The position numbers were made by a program, and so were the translations under genes. 64,000 bases of DNA from Laguncularia racemosa. Taxonomy: Eukaryota; Streptophyta; Magnoliopsida; Myrtales; Combretaceae. A model generated the notes under the pieces. That model was not told the DNA's origin. It did not search any database and worked only from the letters and a program-made list of their open reading frames with translations. Position 1 is the stretch's first letter. Every line of letters starts with the position of its first letter. This document shows, in pieces, positions 34,327 to 46,248 of the stretch. The DNA lies in assembly GCA_037954665.1 (NCBI GenBank), contig JBBMOL010000091.1:1860001-1924000 (forward strand), read 5' to 3'.

Positions 34327-36529
34327 ATGGCCAACAGCAGCGACAACCGCAACAACACCAATGTTGAAGCTGCCTCGGACTCCAGGATCATGTCCCTAGA
34401 ATAGACGGTCCAACAATTGGCTGCCCAGGTTCACCTCTTAACTGAAAGCATCGGCCTCCTGCGCAACACTCAGCCAACCCAGGAAGAGTATTCAGGGGAA
34501 GGCAGTGGAGGGACAGCCTCCGGAATATGAAGAGATCAATTCCCACCTTAACCCGGCCTTCGAATATGAGCTGAAGGTCAACCAAGGGCCGACCTCCGAT
34601 GACTTGAAAAGGGAAATGGAAGAGAGGCAGAAGGAGATGGAGAAGCGACTCTTCCAGTAGCTCCATGACGAGATGAAAACGATTGAGGGCCCTGATGGTT
34701 TTGAACAAGCCGGGATCACCAATCTGCCAGCATACAGGGAAGAGGTATACCCTGAGAAGTTCAAGACCCCAGAGTTCGAAAAGTATGATGGGACCGGCTG
34801 CCCCAAAATGCATACCAGGCTATATGCCTAGAAAATGAGCAAGTATGCTCAATACGACCAGCTCATGCTCCAGACATTCCAAGACAGCCTCACAGGCCCA
34901 GCACTGGTCTGGTATGCCCACCTGGACTTCAACATTGTCAACACCTAGGAGAAGCTAGCCCGGGCATTTTATGACCAATATAAGTTCAATATCGAAGTCG
35001 CCCCATCTGTAATCGACCTGGGGAGTCTCCGAAAAAGGCATGCTGAGCCATTCAAGGAGTATGCTCAGTGCTGAAGAGCCCAGGCCGCTAGGGTAGCAAT
35101 CCTGATATCTGAGAAGGAATTGACATCCATATTTGTCAATACCCTGGACAAGACCTACTTTTCACACCTGGTAGGCCAGACCTCATCCAGTTTTGCAGAG
35201 GTAGTGGCTGCGGGATGCAGGATTAAGAATGCCATCACCACTGGCAGACTCCAAACAATAGAGCTTCCTAGGGTCACGCCGACACAAAGGACTTTAGGAG
35301 GAAATAGAGCTAAAGAGTCCACTGTCAGCACGGTCCACTCCGGTAAGGCAGAAAAATCTAGGACTCGTGTGACATTCCAGACCACGAATACCCCAACCCA
35401 ACAACCCATGATAGGTCACGCCCAAGCCGCCAGGGCCCCAAGGCAGTTCACTCCAATCCCCATACCGCTCAGTCAGGTCTTCGCTCGGTTGAGGGCAGAC
35501 AACTTTATTAGTTTCGAGCTCCCCAATGACCGATACAGGCCCAAGAATTTCGACTCAAGCCTCAAGTGTGACTACCATATGGGACAAGAGGGGCATTCTA
35601 CAGATAGGTGCTGGAGGTTCCGGCACAAAATCCAAGACTTAATTGATGCAGGAATCATACAGCTGGATTTCGTGAACGCCCCAGCACCCAATGTCAACAC
35701 CAATCCACTGCCCAATCACAAGCCCACCATTAATATGATCACATCTGAGGAGTCGATTCCCAAAGAAGCCCCTAAGCAGAATACGACGGAGCAGCAGAAG
35801 AAGAAATCCCATCAAGCTCCAGAAGAAGCACCAAAGGCACACATTAAAAATAGGTGGTTAGCCGGAGACCCAACGGTCGGCACTCTGGGAGAATCACACG
35901 GGAGATTTCAGTATTTGGTAAACTATTCTTATACCCCGACTGAGCAGGGGCCGCCTAGTGGATGGGGACCAGAATTTGAGAAAGAAGACAACCCGCCAAA
36001 GGAAGAGGGGAAGACTATCAACATGATCAACTCTCATCAGAAGCCCAGGGTTATACAATGCTACGAGGGACAATCAGCTGAGGTACAAATCCCAAGAAAA
36101 AGATATGTATTCAATGTCTCGATAGCGGCAGAGAATTACAAGGCTGCACCGTTCGACTATCGGGCCCTCGAACAAGAGCGTCCTCCTATGGTGGGAGGCA
36201 TCACCCGCTCTGGGAGATTATACGATCCAAAGTATAAAGGCCCGACTGAAGAACCCAATGTGGAGAAAGGAGAAGAAGAGGAAGGGGGACTCGCTGCATT
36301 TACAAAGATGGTCAAGGCGAGTGAATACAAGATCATGGAACAATTAAATAAAGTTCCAGCACAGATATCACTCATGGGCCTTCTCACAACATCCGAGCCC
36401 CACAGGGAAGCACTCTTTAAAGTGCTAAAACAGATTCAGGTCCCAGAGGGCATTGCTACAGACAAAATAGGTCACGTGACGGACTCCATCTTTACAATAG
36501 ACCAATATCTTTCTCTCCGGAAGAGCTAG
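34327..36529 (+). pseudogene. gag of element A (broken)
   Basis: Likely start at 34327 (MANSSDNRNN). A first stop at 34402 falls where Gln is expected (E-Q-T-V-Q-Q-L). The capsid-like region is recognisable across further stops and a frame change: FKTPEFEKYDGTGCPKMHTR, FQDSLTGPALVWYAHLD, EPFKEYAQ. The long open part 35120-36529 (469 codons) carries a Tat/Ogre knuckle CDYHMGQEGHSTDRCW with HKIQDLIDAG, and a linker with repeated INMI motifs. The structural polyprotein would form the virus-like particle. TAG at 36527 and a frameshift near 36500 separate it from the protease. Confidence 0.8.
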
Positions 36530-37336
36530 GAGAGGAGGGAGACCAACATACCAAACCATTATTCATAGTGGTCAGGTGCAATGACACCATTGTCTCCCAA
36601 GTACTCATCGACAACGAATCATCCCTCAACATTTTGCCCATTGGCAACGCTCGACTTGTTGGGGGTCGATCCAAGCAATATAAAACCTAGCTCCACGGTG
36701 GTCAGAGCTTTCGACGGATCAAAAAGAGACATAGTGGGGGAAGTGAACCTACCAGTAGAAATTGGTCCACAAGTATTCCACATCGCTTTCCAGGTCCTCG
36801 ACATCCCAAGGTCTTTCAACTTGCTTTTGGGACGACCTTGGATACATGTTGCTGGGGCCATCCCCTCTAGTCTCCACCAAAAGGTCAAGTTCATTGCAAG
36901 CGGGCAGATAGTCACAGTATTGGGCGAACAGAATTACGCCATATACAAAGAGACTGCCATACCTTATATTGGGGAAGAAGGTTCAGAAGACTTGGGGCTG
37001 CAGATTTTCAATGAAGTGAACATGGTGACCAGCAAGGAGGGCCATCGGTTTAAAGAGGGGCAGCACGGGACGTTTGGACTAGGGTACATTCCTACGGCCG
37101 CAGAAGAAGCGCAAGCAAGAGGTGTCAAAGGCAGAATGAAGGGGAAGCCGATCGACACCTAGATGTGCATCCCACCTCTCCAACAATCTTTCCGAAAGGC
37201 AAACATGATTCAAGAGCTTCGGATAAACGAAGAGGACAACAGCAAAGGGAAGTCAATCCCCCGCACGTCCAACCAGCATCTGGCTCTGAACAATTGGTTT
37301 TGTTATCCTATCAGTAGCGTTAGGTTAGCTCGAAAG
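36530..37336 (+). pseudogene. Aspartic protease of element A (frameshifted)
   Basis: Reads KPLFIVVRCNDTIVSQ and VLIDNESSLNILP (the Ogre active-site block, usually I-D-N-G-S-S-L-N), then after a frame change near 36650 LLGVDPSNIKPSSTVVRAFD, SFNLLLGRPWIHVAGAIPSS and LHQKVKFI. G-to-E beside the catalytic Asp (N-E-S) would itself harm activity. A stop at 37160 follows, but the same frame continues with an M-C-I-P-P-L-Q-Q-S-F-like linker to about 37336, where a possible intron begins. Confidence 0.8.
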
Positions 37337-37437
37337 TAGAGAAAAATTATTAAACAAATTTTATTGAGACTCTTTATCAAATTCAACTACAGTTTTTTTT
37401 CTTCTTATATATATGCTTTCATTTTTATGTTACTCAG
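37337..37437 (+). other. Possible Ogre-type intron between PR and RT
   Basis: Starts GTAGAG at 37337 and ends with a T-rich tract and TTACTCAG at 37437, 101 bp, AT-rich, and interrupting otherwise coding-like sequence at the PR-RT junction. Ogre elements are known to have an intron at this place. With exactly these sites the two exon frames are offset by one base, so either another site is used or an indel has occurred. Confidence 0.4.
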
Positions 37438-39082
37438 ATCTCCTACCATCGAACATCAGGGATATTTCGCGCAGGTAGAAAGTAAAAACGCTGATATCGT
37501 TTCCAACGCTGCTGGGTCAGTTGTTGAAGGCAATATCCTAGACCACGAAATAATACAAGAAAATTGGCAAAAACATGAACAAAGCGGAATTTTGATCGAC
37601 GAGCCTGTGGAGACAGTAAATCTAGGAAGCATGGAAAACCCTAAGAACCTCAAAATCGGGACCAGTTTGAGTGCCGAGCAAAAATGTGAGATAACCGAGC
37701 TATTAACGGAATATACGGATGTGTTTGCCTGGTCATATGGTGATATGCCAGGGCTAGACCAATCGATAGTGGTTCATAGGCTTCCTACAAAGGAAGATGT
37801 CAAACCTAAAAAACAAAAACTAAGAAGATTTAGGCCTGACATCTTGCTAAAGATTAAGGAAGAAGTTAAGAAACTGCTAGAAGTAGGGTTCATTGAAGTA
37901 TCCGACTACCTAGAATGGGTAGCAAATATAGTCTCCGTTATGAAAAAGAACGGAAAAGTACGCATATGCATAGACTTCCGGGACTTAAACCAAGCTACGC
38001 CAAAGGATAACTTCCCCCTACCTTACATTGATGTTCTAATAGACAACACTGCGGGAAACCATCTTTTCTCATTTATGGACGGTTTCTCAAGATATAATCA
38101 AATAAAAATGGCTGAAGAAGACAAAACCAAAATGACTTTCATCACAACGTGGGAAACTTTCTGTTATAAAGTCATGCCCTTCGTTTTGAAAAACGCCGGG
38201 GCAACGTATCAGAGAGTCATGGTCACAATACTTCACGACATGATGCATCAAGAGGTTGAAGTATATGTCGACGACATGATAGCCAAATCCAAAGAAGGAG
38301 AAAGCCATATAGATATCCTGAGGAAATTTTTTAAGCGACTAAGAAAATTTCAGCTCAAGTTAAACCCAGAGAAATGCACTTTCAGGGTCACAACGGGGAA
38401 ATTGTTAGGGTTTGTCATAAGCCAAGAAGGCATTAAAATTGACCCTGACAAGGTAAAGTCTATATTATAGTTACCTTCCCCACACTCCGTTAAAGAAGTG
38501 AGAAGCTTGCTGGGAAGATTAAATTATATAGCTCATTTTATCTCACAGCTCACCGACAAATGCCGACCATTATTCCGTTTGTTGAAGAAGAACGCCACAA
38601 TAGAATGGGATGACGAATGTGAAGAGGCATTCAAGACAATCAAAGACTATCTTATAAAACCTCCGGTCTTGATGGTCCCGAAGCAAGGAAAGCCCTTATT
38701 CTTATACCTCACTATACTCCCTGAATCCATGGGATGTGTGCTGGGGCAGAAAGATGACGAGGGAAGAGAGCGTTCCATATATTATCTGAGCAAGAAGTTC
38801 ACAGATGGGGAACAGATGTACTCAGAGGTGGGGAAGACGTGTTGTGCTTTAATCTGGGTCATGCATCAACTAAGGCAATACACCCTTTACTACCATATTG
38901 AGCTACTGACAAGACATGATCCCTTGAAATACTTGGCAGAGAAGCCATCTCTGATAGGGAGAATCTCTAAATGGCAAATGCTCCTATCCGAGTTTGACAT
39001 TACATACATAAATCAGAACTCGATGAAAGGGCAAGCCTTAGCCGACCAATTGGCAGAACACCCTGTTGAGACAGATTCCTAA
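37438..39082 (+). pseudogene. Reverse transcriptase and first RNase H of element A
   Basis: RT: LRRFRPDILLKIKEEVKKLL, VRICIDFRDLNQATPKDNFP, PFVLKNAGATYQRVM and VEVYVDDMIAKS (YVDD catalytic motif, 38264-38275), then LLGFVISQEGI. One TAG at 38468 interrupts RT just before LPSPHSVKEVRSLLGRLNYI. The first RNase H follows: FLYLTILPESMGCVLGQKDD, RSIYYLSKKFTDGEQMYSEV and ISKWQMLLSEFDITYINQNS. The first RNase H lacks the usual first Asp, as is common in Tat elements where a second domain takes over. Apart from the single stop this is the best-preserved part of A. Confidence 0.88.
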
Positions 39083-39736
39083 GAACTACAAGCCCAATTC
39101 CTGGACGAAAATATATTAACAGTGGAAGATATACCGGTAGAAGACTTTGGGATAGAGCAGAACCCAAAATGGAAAATGTTTTTCGATGGAGCCGCCAACG
39201 TATTCGGTTGTGGGGTTGGGGCAGTATTAATATCCCCAGATGGCACTCAATTCCCTGTAGCGACAAGACTTACATTTCCATACACCAATAATATCGCGGA
39301 GTATGAAGCATGCATTCTTGGCCTCAAAATGGCCTGTCAAATGGAAATTCGCGAATTAGAAGTATATGGAGATTCGTCGCTTATCATACTACAGACAAGA
39401 GGGGAATACAAGACTAAAGACCCCAAACTGGTACCATATCATCAACACTTGATAGAGCTAATCGAAGAATTCAAGGCAATCACTTTCACATACATCCCGA
39501 GAACTCGGAATCAGTTTGAAGATGCACTAGCCACACTAGCATCTATGATCCAAATAACAGGGGGAGCCGAAGTTCAACCGATGAAAATAGACATCGAAAG
39601 TCGGCTCGCCTATTGTTTAACCATTGAAAAAGTACAAGATGACAAGCCTTGGTATCACGACATCAAGACTTTCCTCCAAGAAAGTAAATACCTGAAATGG
39701 CTAGCAAGAATGACCAAAGAACAATCAAAAGGTTAG
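39083..39736 (+). pseudogene. Second (archaeal-type) RNase H of element A
   Basis: WKMFFDGAANVFGCGVGAVL, then NNIAEYEACILGLKMA, VYGDSSLIILQ and a block ending NQFEDALATLASM supply D, E, D and D of a complete-looking catalytic set. It is separated from the first RNase H by a stop at 39080. Dual RNase H is a defining trait of the Tat lineage. The reading frame ends at 39736, just before the integrase zinc-binding region. Confidence 0.85.
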
Positions 39737-40885
39737 CAAGCATTTCCTTTTAAGTGGTCTATACTTTACAAGAGATCATCCGATACCACCTTGTTGAGAT
39801 GTGTGGACAAAAATGAAGCATGCGAACTGATGAAGGAAGTACATGAGGAGTATGTGGACCTCATATGAATGGCTACATGTTAGCCCGAAAAATCATGAGG
39901 TTAGGATATTATTGGTTGACCATGGAATCAGATTGCATAAAATATGTCAAGCATGTCATCGTGTCAAGTCTACGCAAACCGGATAAATGCTCCGCCCAAC
40001 GAGCTACACTTGTTATTAGCACCATGGCCTTTCTCCATGTGGGGAATCGACATAATAGGCCCGATCACTCGACAGCATCTAATGGCACAGTTCATACTGT
40101 AGCGATTGATTACTTCACCAAATGGGTAGAAGCTTCATCATATACCAATGTCACAAAAGGGGTAATAGTCCACTTCTTAAAAGGGACATAATAGCCCGAT
40201 ATAGAGTTCCTGACTCCATCATCACCGACAGCGGTACCAATCTCAACAAAAAATCGATGACAGGTTTATGTCAACAATTCCACATAAACCACATAAATTC
40301 AACTCCCTACCGACCTCAAATGAACGGGGCAGTAGAAGCAGCTAATAAAAATATCAAGAAGATCATCGAGAAAATGATAACAACTTACAAAGATTGGCAT
40401 AAAATGTTACCGTTTGCTCTCATGGCTTATAGGACTTTAATAAGAACATCTACGGGAGCTACCCCTTACTCATTGGTATACGGTACAGAAGCAGTGCTAC
40501 CAGTTGAAGTTGAAATACCATCATTCAGAATCCTGTCGAAACTCAGCTAACTGAATCAGATTGGGTAAGGAAGAGGCTTGATCAGCTGAATCTGATTGAT
40601 GAAAGAAGGCTTACCGCACTATGTCATGGCCAGTGTTACCAACAAAGAATGGCCCGAGCATTTAACAAGAAGATGAGACCCCGATACTTCAAAGAGGGGG
40701 ATCTGGTACTAAGGAAGGTTCTCCCGAATGCCCAAGACTCCAGAGGGAAATTTACCCCAAACTACGAAGGCCCTTATGTAGTGAAAAAGGTTCTGTCAAG
40801 AGGTGCTTTGATATTAACTCAGATGGATGGTCCGGAATTGAGAGACCCCATTAACACAGATGCTGTAAAGATGTACTATCCTTAG
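39737..40885 (+). pseudogene. Integrase of element A (frameshifted)
   Basis: Zinc-binding region (39750-40000) is split by frame changes: ILYKRSSDTTLLRCVD, MNGYMLARKIMRLGYYWLTM and CQVYANRI. Core: PWPFSMWGIDIIGPI, VAIDYFTKWVEASSY (first D), SIITDSGTNLNKK (second D), MNGAVEAANKNIKKIIEKMI (E) and FALMAYRTLIRTSTGATPYS. C-terminal part in the frame 40649-40885: MARAFNKKMRPRYFKEGDLV, GPYVVKKVLSRGALILTQMD, ending DAVKMYYP and stop at 40883. All three catalytic residues are present, but at least three frame changes break it. Confidence 0.85.
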
Positions 40886-41425
40886 GCAAGGGAATTGAAA
40901 TTTTGCCAATGTTTATGAAAGCCAGTGTTCGATATAAATTTCGTTGAGTCGAGTTTTCACTTTTTGCAAGAAAAGTTAATATCCCTGAATGATCAACAAT
41001 CCCAATCAGTTCTCATCACAACAAATATTCCTAAACACATTACCCACCACTTCACCAATGAAAGATAAACACTAAAATGATAATGAACCTTAATATAGTT
41101 TGTGATATAATTCTATCTACTTTTGAGCATTAGAACATAGTGCATTAGTAGAGTAACATTACCGTCAAAAGAGCCATGTGCATAAAGAAAGGAAGCACAT
41201 CAAGATTTTCAACCTCGTGTCAAGAAAAGAAGAAGAGAAGTAGAAACAAACTAGCCCGAAGGTTCGGTTGTTTGATGGCTGTCCACGATAAACTGACAAG
41301 CATATTAAAATAAATAACTATCATCATATCATGAAAGGCATCACATCATTTAGCTCAGTCAGTAGAAAGCATATTCAGAAGCATAAGATGAGTCAGCCCA
41401 TAGTTGGGCATTTGTCTAAACATTC
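40886..41425 (+). other. 3' untranslated region of element A, upstream part
   Basis: No coding sequence. It leads into the tandem-repeat block. Long 3' UTRs are usual for Ogre-group elements. Confidence 0.6.
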
Positions 41426-42215
41426 CTTTTAATAGGGTAGTCAGCCCAAAAAGGGGCACTTCCCTAGATCTTTTCTAAGGTCAGCTTATAAAGGCACATT
41501 TTTGAGATATCATTTTTATCTTAGGTTAGTTAACCCAAGATGGGCACTTTCCTAAACATCCTCTCTTAAGGTTAGCCCATAGGGGACACCTTTTTGAGAT
41601 GTCATTTTTATCTTAGGTTAGTCAGCCCAAGATGGGCACTTTCCTAAAAATCTGTTCTCAAGGTCAGCTCATAAGGGCACTTTTTGAGACAGTTCAATGA
41701 ATTTTATTATAGGTTAGTCAGCCCAAGATGGGCACTTTCCTAAAAATCTGTTCTCAAGGTCAGCTCATAAGGGCACTTTTTGAGATAGTTCAATCAATTT
41801 TATCCTAGGTTAGTCAGCCCAAGATGGTCACTTTCCTAAAAATCAGTTCTCAAGGTCAGCTCATAAGGGCACTCTTTGAGACAGTTCAATCAATTTTATC
41901 ATAGGTTAGTTAGCCCAAGATGGGCACTTTCCTAAAAAGTTGTTCTCAAGGTCAGCTCATAGGGGCACTTTTTGAGACAACTCTACCATAGGTTAGTCAG
42001 CCCAAGATGGGCACTTTCCCAAAAATCCGTTCTCAAGGTCAGCTCATAAGGGCACTTTTTGAGACACTCTACCATATGTTAGTCAGCCCAAGATGGGCAC
42101 TTTCCTAAAAATCTATCTTAAGGTTAGTCAGCCCATGAGGGGCACTTTCCTAGATTCTCCCGATTAGTCAGCTCTTGGGGCACTTTTCGGAAATATTCTT
42201 CCAAACAGTTGCTAG
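41426..42215 (+). repeat. Tandem repeats in the 3' UTR of element A
   Basis: About seven head-to-tail copies of an 87-98-bp unit, recognised by GTCAGCCCAAGATGGGCACT followed by TTCCTAAAAATCTGTTCTCA, then GGTCAGCTCATAAGGGCACT. Unit starts fall near 41525, 41615, 41710, 41807, 41904, 41991 and 42077. The outer copies (before 41520 and after 42110) are more diverged. Each unit is itself two related halves (GTCAGCCCA..GGGCACTT and GTCAGCTCA..GGGCACTT). Related single motifs continue to about 42380. Confidence 0.92.
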
Positions 42216-42582
42216 TCTAACAAGACGCTTCTGTTGACAGGTAGCCAGCTCATAAGGGCGCTTCCTAAGTAAATTTTCTTTCCAAGGTTGCTAGTCTGAT
42301 AAGACGCTTCCTATCATCATTTCTTCCACACAATGCTTGAGGTGTTTCCTATCGCCAATTAGTCAGCCCATAAAGCACTGTTTGGGGAGGGAACATTACT
42401 CTAAATTGTTAGGACCATCTTAAATCGTGGGATTATTAGCTCATGGAGCATTTTCCTACCAAAAAAACCAAAATCTAGATAACCAGCCAAACCAAGGCGT
42501 TATTTATTTAAGAGGCCAAAAATGGCGTCTTTCTTATCTTTGTAGTTAAGTTTTTCAAACTTTACTACAAAGAAACTTTACT

Positions 42583-42597
42583 ACAAAGAGGGGCAGC
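42583..42597 (+). promoter_or_regulatory. Polypurine tract of element A
   Basis: ACAAAGAGGGGCAGC directly precedes the 3' LTR start TGCAAACACC, the expected primer for plus-strand DNA synthesis. Confidence 0.75.
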
Positions 42598-44730
42598 TGC
42601 AAACACCCCATTTTTGCCCTAGGAATGAATAATAATCAATAATAATCAATTTCCAATTTTTTCCAATTTTTCTTTAATTTAGCATAAATAATAAAAATAT
42701 TCAAAAAATAAAAATAAATAGGAAAACACATCAATTTTGAAAAATAATTTCAGAAATGGCAATAATAAATAGTAAATAATTTTTGCAAATTTTTGAAATT
42801 TCAAAAAATACAAAAAAATAAAAAAATTCGCATTGCATATATGCAATTTGCGAACTTAGAAAAATCAGGAAAACGGGCTAGCCCAGTTGGTCCGGACTAC
42901 GGGCTAAGGCGCGTGCAAGGGTGCTCGGTCACAGGTTCGAATCGCAGGGGAAGAAGTTTCCGCATTTTGAGTTTTTTCACTTATCTAGGACACGTGGCAG
43001 CATCCGATTGGCTAGAAGAAACGCACGCGCCGGGCGCGTGATCGTCTTCAACCTCGGTCCGAGATCGCCGGCGAGGGGAAAAATTCGAATTTCGGCCATT
43101 TCGATTCGATTTTTTGCACAAATCCAACAGATCTTCAAAAGAATTGAGATAAATATCATCCAATTGGAATCAAATCTCAACAAATCAAAGGATTTACACG
43201 AATCGGAGTTGGTTTATTTAACCGTCGATCCGATTTGCTTCGATCGGTGGAAATCCGAGCTTATCCAGCTCGATTTCGAACGCCTATAAATAGAGGAGGA
43301 GGGGAGGAAGCCAGAGGACGAATCACAATTGAGAGAAAGTGAGAAAAGAGAGCAAATCGGAGAGCATCGAAGGAAACCCAAAACCGCGAACCGCCGATCG
43401 AAGCCAAGCCACCACCGGGAGACGTTCTGAGAGCAAACCACCTCCACCATTGGATTCAACACCCTTGAGAAGCTAGGATTCGACACCTCACCCGTGACAA
43501 AAGACCGCCGGAACGCCGTGAACGAGCATCCTCCGCCGTCGTGTCCGACCGATCCGACCCGCGCACCAACCCGGATCCAGGTAAGTCGGATTTTCCGGAT
43601 TTATTTTATTTATTTATTTATTTTTATTCCAATTTTATTTATTATTTGTTATTTATTTATTAATTTGTTATTTATGTATTTATTTATTTATGTTTTATTT
43701 ATATTTCTATAAATAGGAAAATGTTAGAAATTAGATTTTTTTTTAGGATTTAATAATTAAAAAAAAAAAAATAATAATAATATAAAAATAATAAATAATA
43801 AAAATGTAGAGAATAATAATAAAAATATTAGGAAAATAATAATAAGACTTTAGACTTTAAAATAGGATAGATAATAACTTAGGATAAAATTTTTAACAAA
43901 AGTTCACAAAAATTATGAAAAATTAATAAAAATAATAAAAAACTATAAAAATCATGAAAACTCATAAAAATTATAAAAATTGTAGAAGAATAAGGAAAAA
44001 TAAAAAAATCATAAAAATTACAAAGAAAATCATAAAAAAATTAATAAAAATTCAAAAATTATAAAAATAAAAAAAAAAATGAGTTTTAGCACTTAGAAAA
44101 ATCATTTTCTTCAAATAAATCCAAAATTGATGTTTTTTCCTAAAAATCATTTTCAAAGATCAAATTACTAAGCTTAGGTTTAGACTTTTTTTAGAAAAAT
44201 CCCAAAAATGTTAAAAACATAAAGCAAAAGAGATTTCAAAATTAAAATTCACAAATCCACTAAATATTTTTAGAAAAAAAGCGAACTACGGCTTGTTTGA
44301 TCCTGAATAGCAGGTACGTAGGCACCCATTTGGGTCAACCTATAAAATGGAATAAAAAATCATTTTCTTAGAATAATAAAAAACATATAAAGAGTAACAG
44401 AAATATAATAAAACACATTTTTAAATAGGAACAATTTTAGGAGATTATGTGGTAACCGTAAGGTTTTAATAGGTTAGCCTCCGGACTTAGAAACTCTGGT
44501 TTTCCCTTTTCCTCTTTTCAAAAACGAGAAGGGAAATAACGACGACTAGTGGTCTAAATTAAAACTAATCCGCTCCTTTAGTCTTAATTCAATATTTCCC
44601 AACAACAGTTGGGTGGCGACTCCAAAAATCAAATGAAATTCCTAATTCAAGTCGAGGATCTACATTAGATGAGCATAGGGTCTAGTCTAGATCGGATTAG
44701 GAATGGGAATTTAAAAAATTAGACTCGACA
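42598..44730 (+). repeat. 3' LTR of element A
   Basis: Near-identical partner of 29925-32047. Differences include a 10-bp AATAATCAAT duplication near 42632, a longer A/AATAAT tract near 43755-43795 and the loss of a short GACC-rich segment near 43555. It contains its own tRNA-like module (42879-42944), TATA box (43284-43293) and hairpin motif (44286-44321). It is followed by GACGG. Confidence 0.9.
42873..42950 (+). other. tRNA-like A-box/B-box module in the 3' LTR of A
   Basis: TAGCCCAGTTGG (42879-42890) and GGTTCGAATCG (42934-42944), 55 nt apart. The A box here is closer to consensus than in the 5' LTR. Confidence 0.65.
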
Positions 44731-44735
44731 GACGG

Positions 44736-44949
44736 TAAGTTTTTAAAGAGAGTAAGTAAACTCCTAAGTCCAATTATGTTTAATGTTATTTACTTCTTTT
44801 GTAGTTTCTCTTGTCATTTCCCTTAAATGAATACTTTAAATTCCTTTTCAATATGTGTGTGTGTGTGTGTGTGTGTATAACTAGTATGTTAGCCATTGAT
44901 TATTTTACGTAACTCTTTAGTTTACACTTCATTCCACACCTTAAGTACA
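44736..44949 (+). other. Leader of element D, right of element A
   Basis: Continuation of the leader of D. Includes a (TG)n microsatellite at about 44854-44877. Confidence 0.7.
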
Positions 44950-44993
44950 ATGCCTCTAAGAAGAATTACTAAGTTATGATTATCAAGTGGTGT
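44950..44993 (+). pseudogene. First codons of the gag of element D
   Basis: ATG at 44950 followed by P-L-R-R-I-T-K-L and a stop, resembling the M-P-P-R-R start of Del-type gag. It is cut by element B: GGTGT at 44989-44993 is B's left target duplication, repeated at 56629-56633. The frame resumes beyond B. Confidence 0.5.
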
Positions 44994-46009
44994 TGATGTG
45001 CTCAAAACCAAGGTCTAACATATGTAAGTGAATCAAAGAAACAACCTCAACTCACACATATGAACCGGTTCAATAGGACTATGAAATTGTGTGAACCCTA
45101 ATTGAGGAATGATGAATCAAATGATAAAATCAAGGAAATGAAATCCACAAAGATGTTAATCCTCAATTGAATCAATTAACCAACTTAATTCCAAGAGAAA
45201 TCCAATCAACAATACACAAATCAAACCGTGATCCTCTTTACAACAAAGAAGCTCCACGCCACAAGAACAAATATAAATTGATGGAATTAACAAGTGCTAA
45301 AAACCAATCAATTATGCAATGAAGGTTTGATTACAAAAGCAATAAAAAATCTGACCAAGAACATCAAATTCAACCCTAGATATGACTCATTAGTGATGAA
45401 AAGGAAATACAACAAAGAAGGAATTGATATTACTCACAATTGCCCTTTGTTGTACTCGCCACAATTTCAACTCTTGGAAATTGAAATTGATAAGAGAAAA
45501 TGGAACTAGGGAAACCCTAAGCCCTCTCACGAAAATGTGAAGTGAATTCTGAAAATTTTGGCCTCCCCAAACCCTACTATAAGCAAGTATTTATACTTGC
45601 TACTCTTAGGGTTAGAAAATGGTCAAAAATTACAAGTTTGCCACTTTTAAAGTAGCCGGTCCTAAATGGAAATTACAATAAAATGAAAGTATTCCAAAAG
45701 AAAAATACAACATAAAATAGTCTATAGAACAATTACAAAGTACAAAAATATCATAAATCTTCATGAGCTAATGCTTCGGAATGGAAACAATCGCAGTGGG
45801 TCTTTGATTGTAAATTCTAAAAATGTCCTGTGTCCATCAACTAGTGTAGGACATATTGGCATCCTCGAGAGAATTAGTATTGTACCTGTAAGATTATTTC
45901 TCCAATAGTTATTAGAATATAGGACATAAAGTAAAAAAATATAAGCGATTTAGACCATTAACCAAATCCAGTTCTGAAGGCATAGGTGGTGCCGGAAAAT
46001 TTCTCATCA
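44994..46009 (-). repeat. 3' LTR of element B
   Basis: Matches 55615-56628 almost base for base, with scattered transitions that become denser near 45780-45840. The last coding frame of B runs 52 bp into it and stops at 45958. A purine tract AAGCCCGAGAAGA (minus strand) abuts its start. Confidence 0.9.
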
Positions 46010-46248
46010 TCTTCTCGGGCTTCTGAAAGATTTTCCCTCAAGTCTAGAGGATTAGTTTTGGAACTGAACCCTGATGTCTCTATTGTCTTGCTCTTCCGGC
46101 TATCAAATGTAGTGGATGTAGTTTTGATCTGTTCCTGAAACTGATGTACCTCAGATTGAGTTATTGGCGATAGAACTATACGAGATTTGCCCATGCTGAA
46201 CATGTAGGTGTTTCTAAACCCATCACGTAACACCCGTCGATCAAACAA
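45958..46248 (-). pseudogene. Post-protease tail of the polyprotein of B, running into the LTR
   Basis: FDRRVLRDGFRNTYMFSMGK then IVLSPITQSEVHQFQEQ continues the protease region (W-Q-F-D-R-x-V-x-H-D-G-x-x-N-x-Y is the usual block). It then goes on into an acidic tail SEAREDDEKFSGTTYAFRTG that crosses the LTR boundary at 46009. RT normally follows here in related elements but is absent. The stop between 46248 and 46249 (W then stop) separates it from the protease frame. Confidence 0.7.

Larger units (their letters stand above)
29925..44730 (+). mobile_element. Element A: Ogre-type (Tat lineage) gypsy retrotransposon
   Basis: 14,806 bp, perfect 5-bp duplication GACGG (29920-29924 and 44731-44735), LTRs of 2,123 and 2,133 bp (TG...CA), primer site, ORF1, gag-PR, possible intron, RT, two RNase H domains, integrase, 3' tandem repeats and polypurine tract. 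Large LTRs, an extra ORF upstream of gag, a TGGCGACTCC-type primer site (tRNA-Arg in Ogre), dual RNase H and 3' tandem repeats are together the hallmarks of the Ogre group. Coding regions carry several stops and frameshifts, so it is not autonomous now. In the most diverged 430 bp of the LTRs I count about 18 substitutions, mostly transitions. Confidence 0.92.

Noticed and set aside
41426..42215. CRISPR array
   Set aside because: The repeats are directly adjacent, long and diverged, with no unique spacers, and lie in the 3' UTR of a plant retrotransposon.
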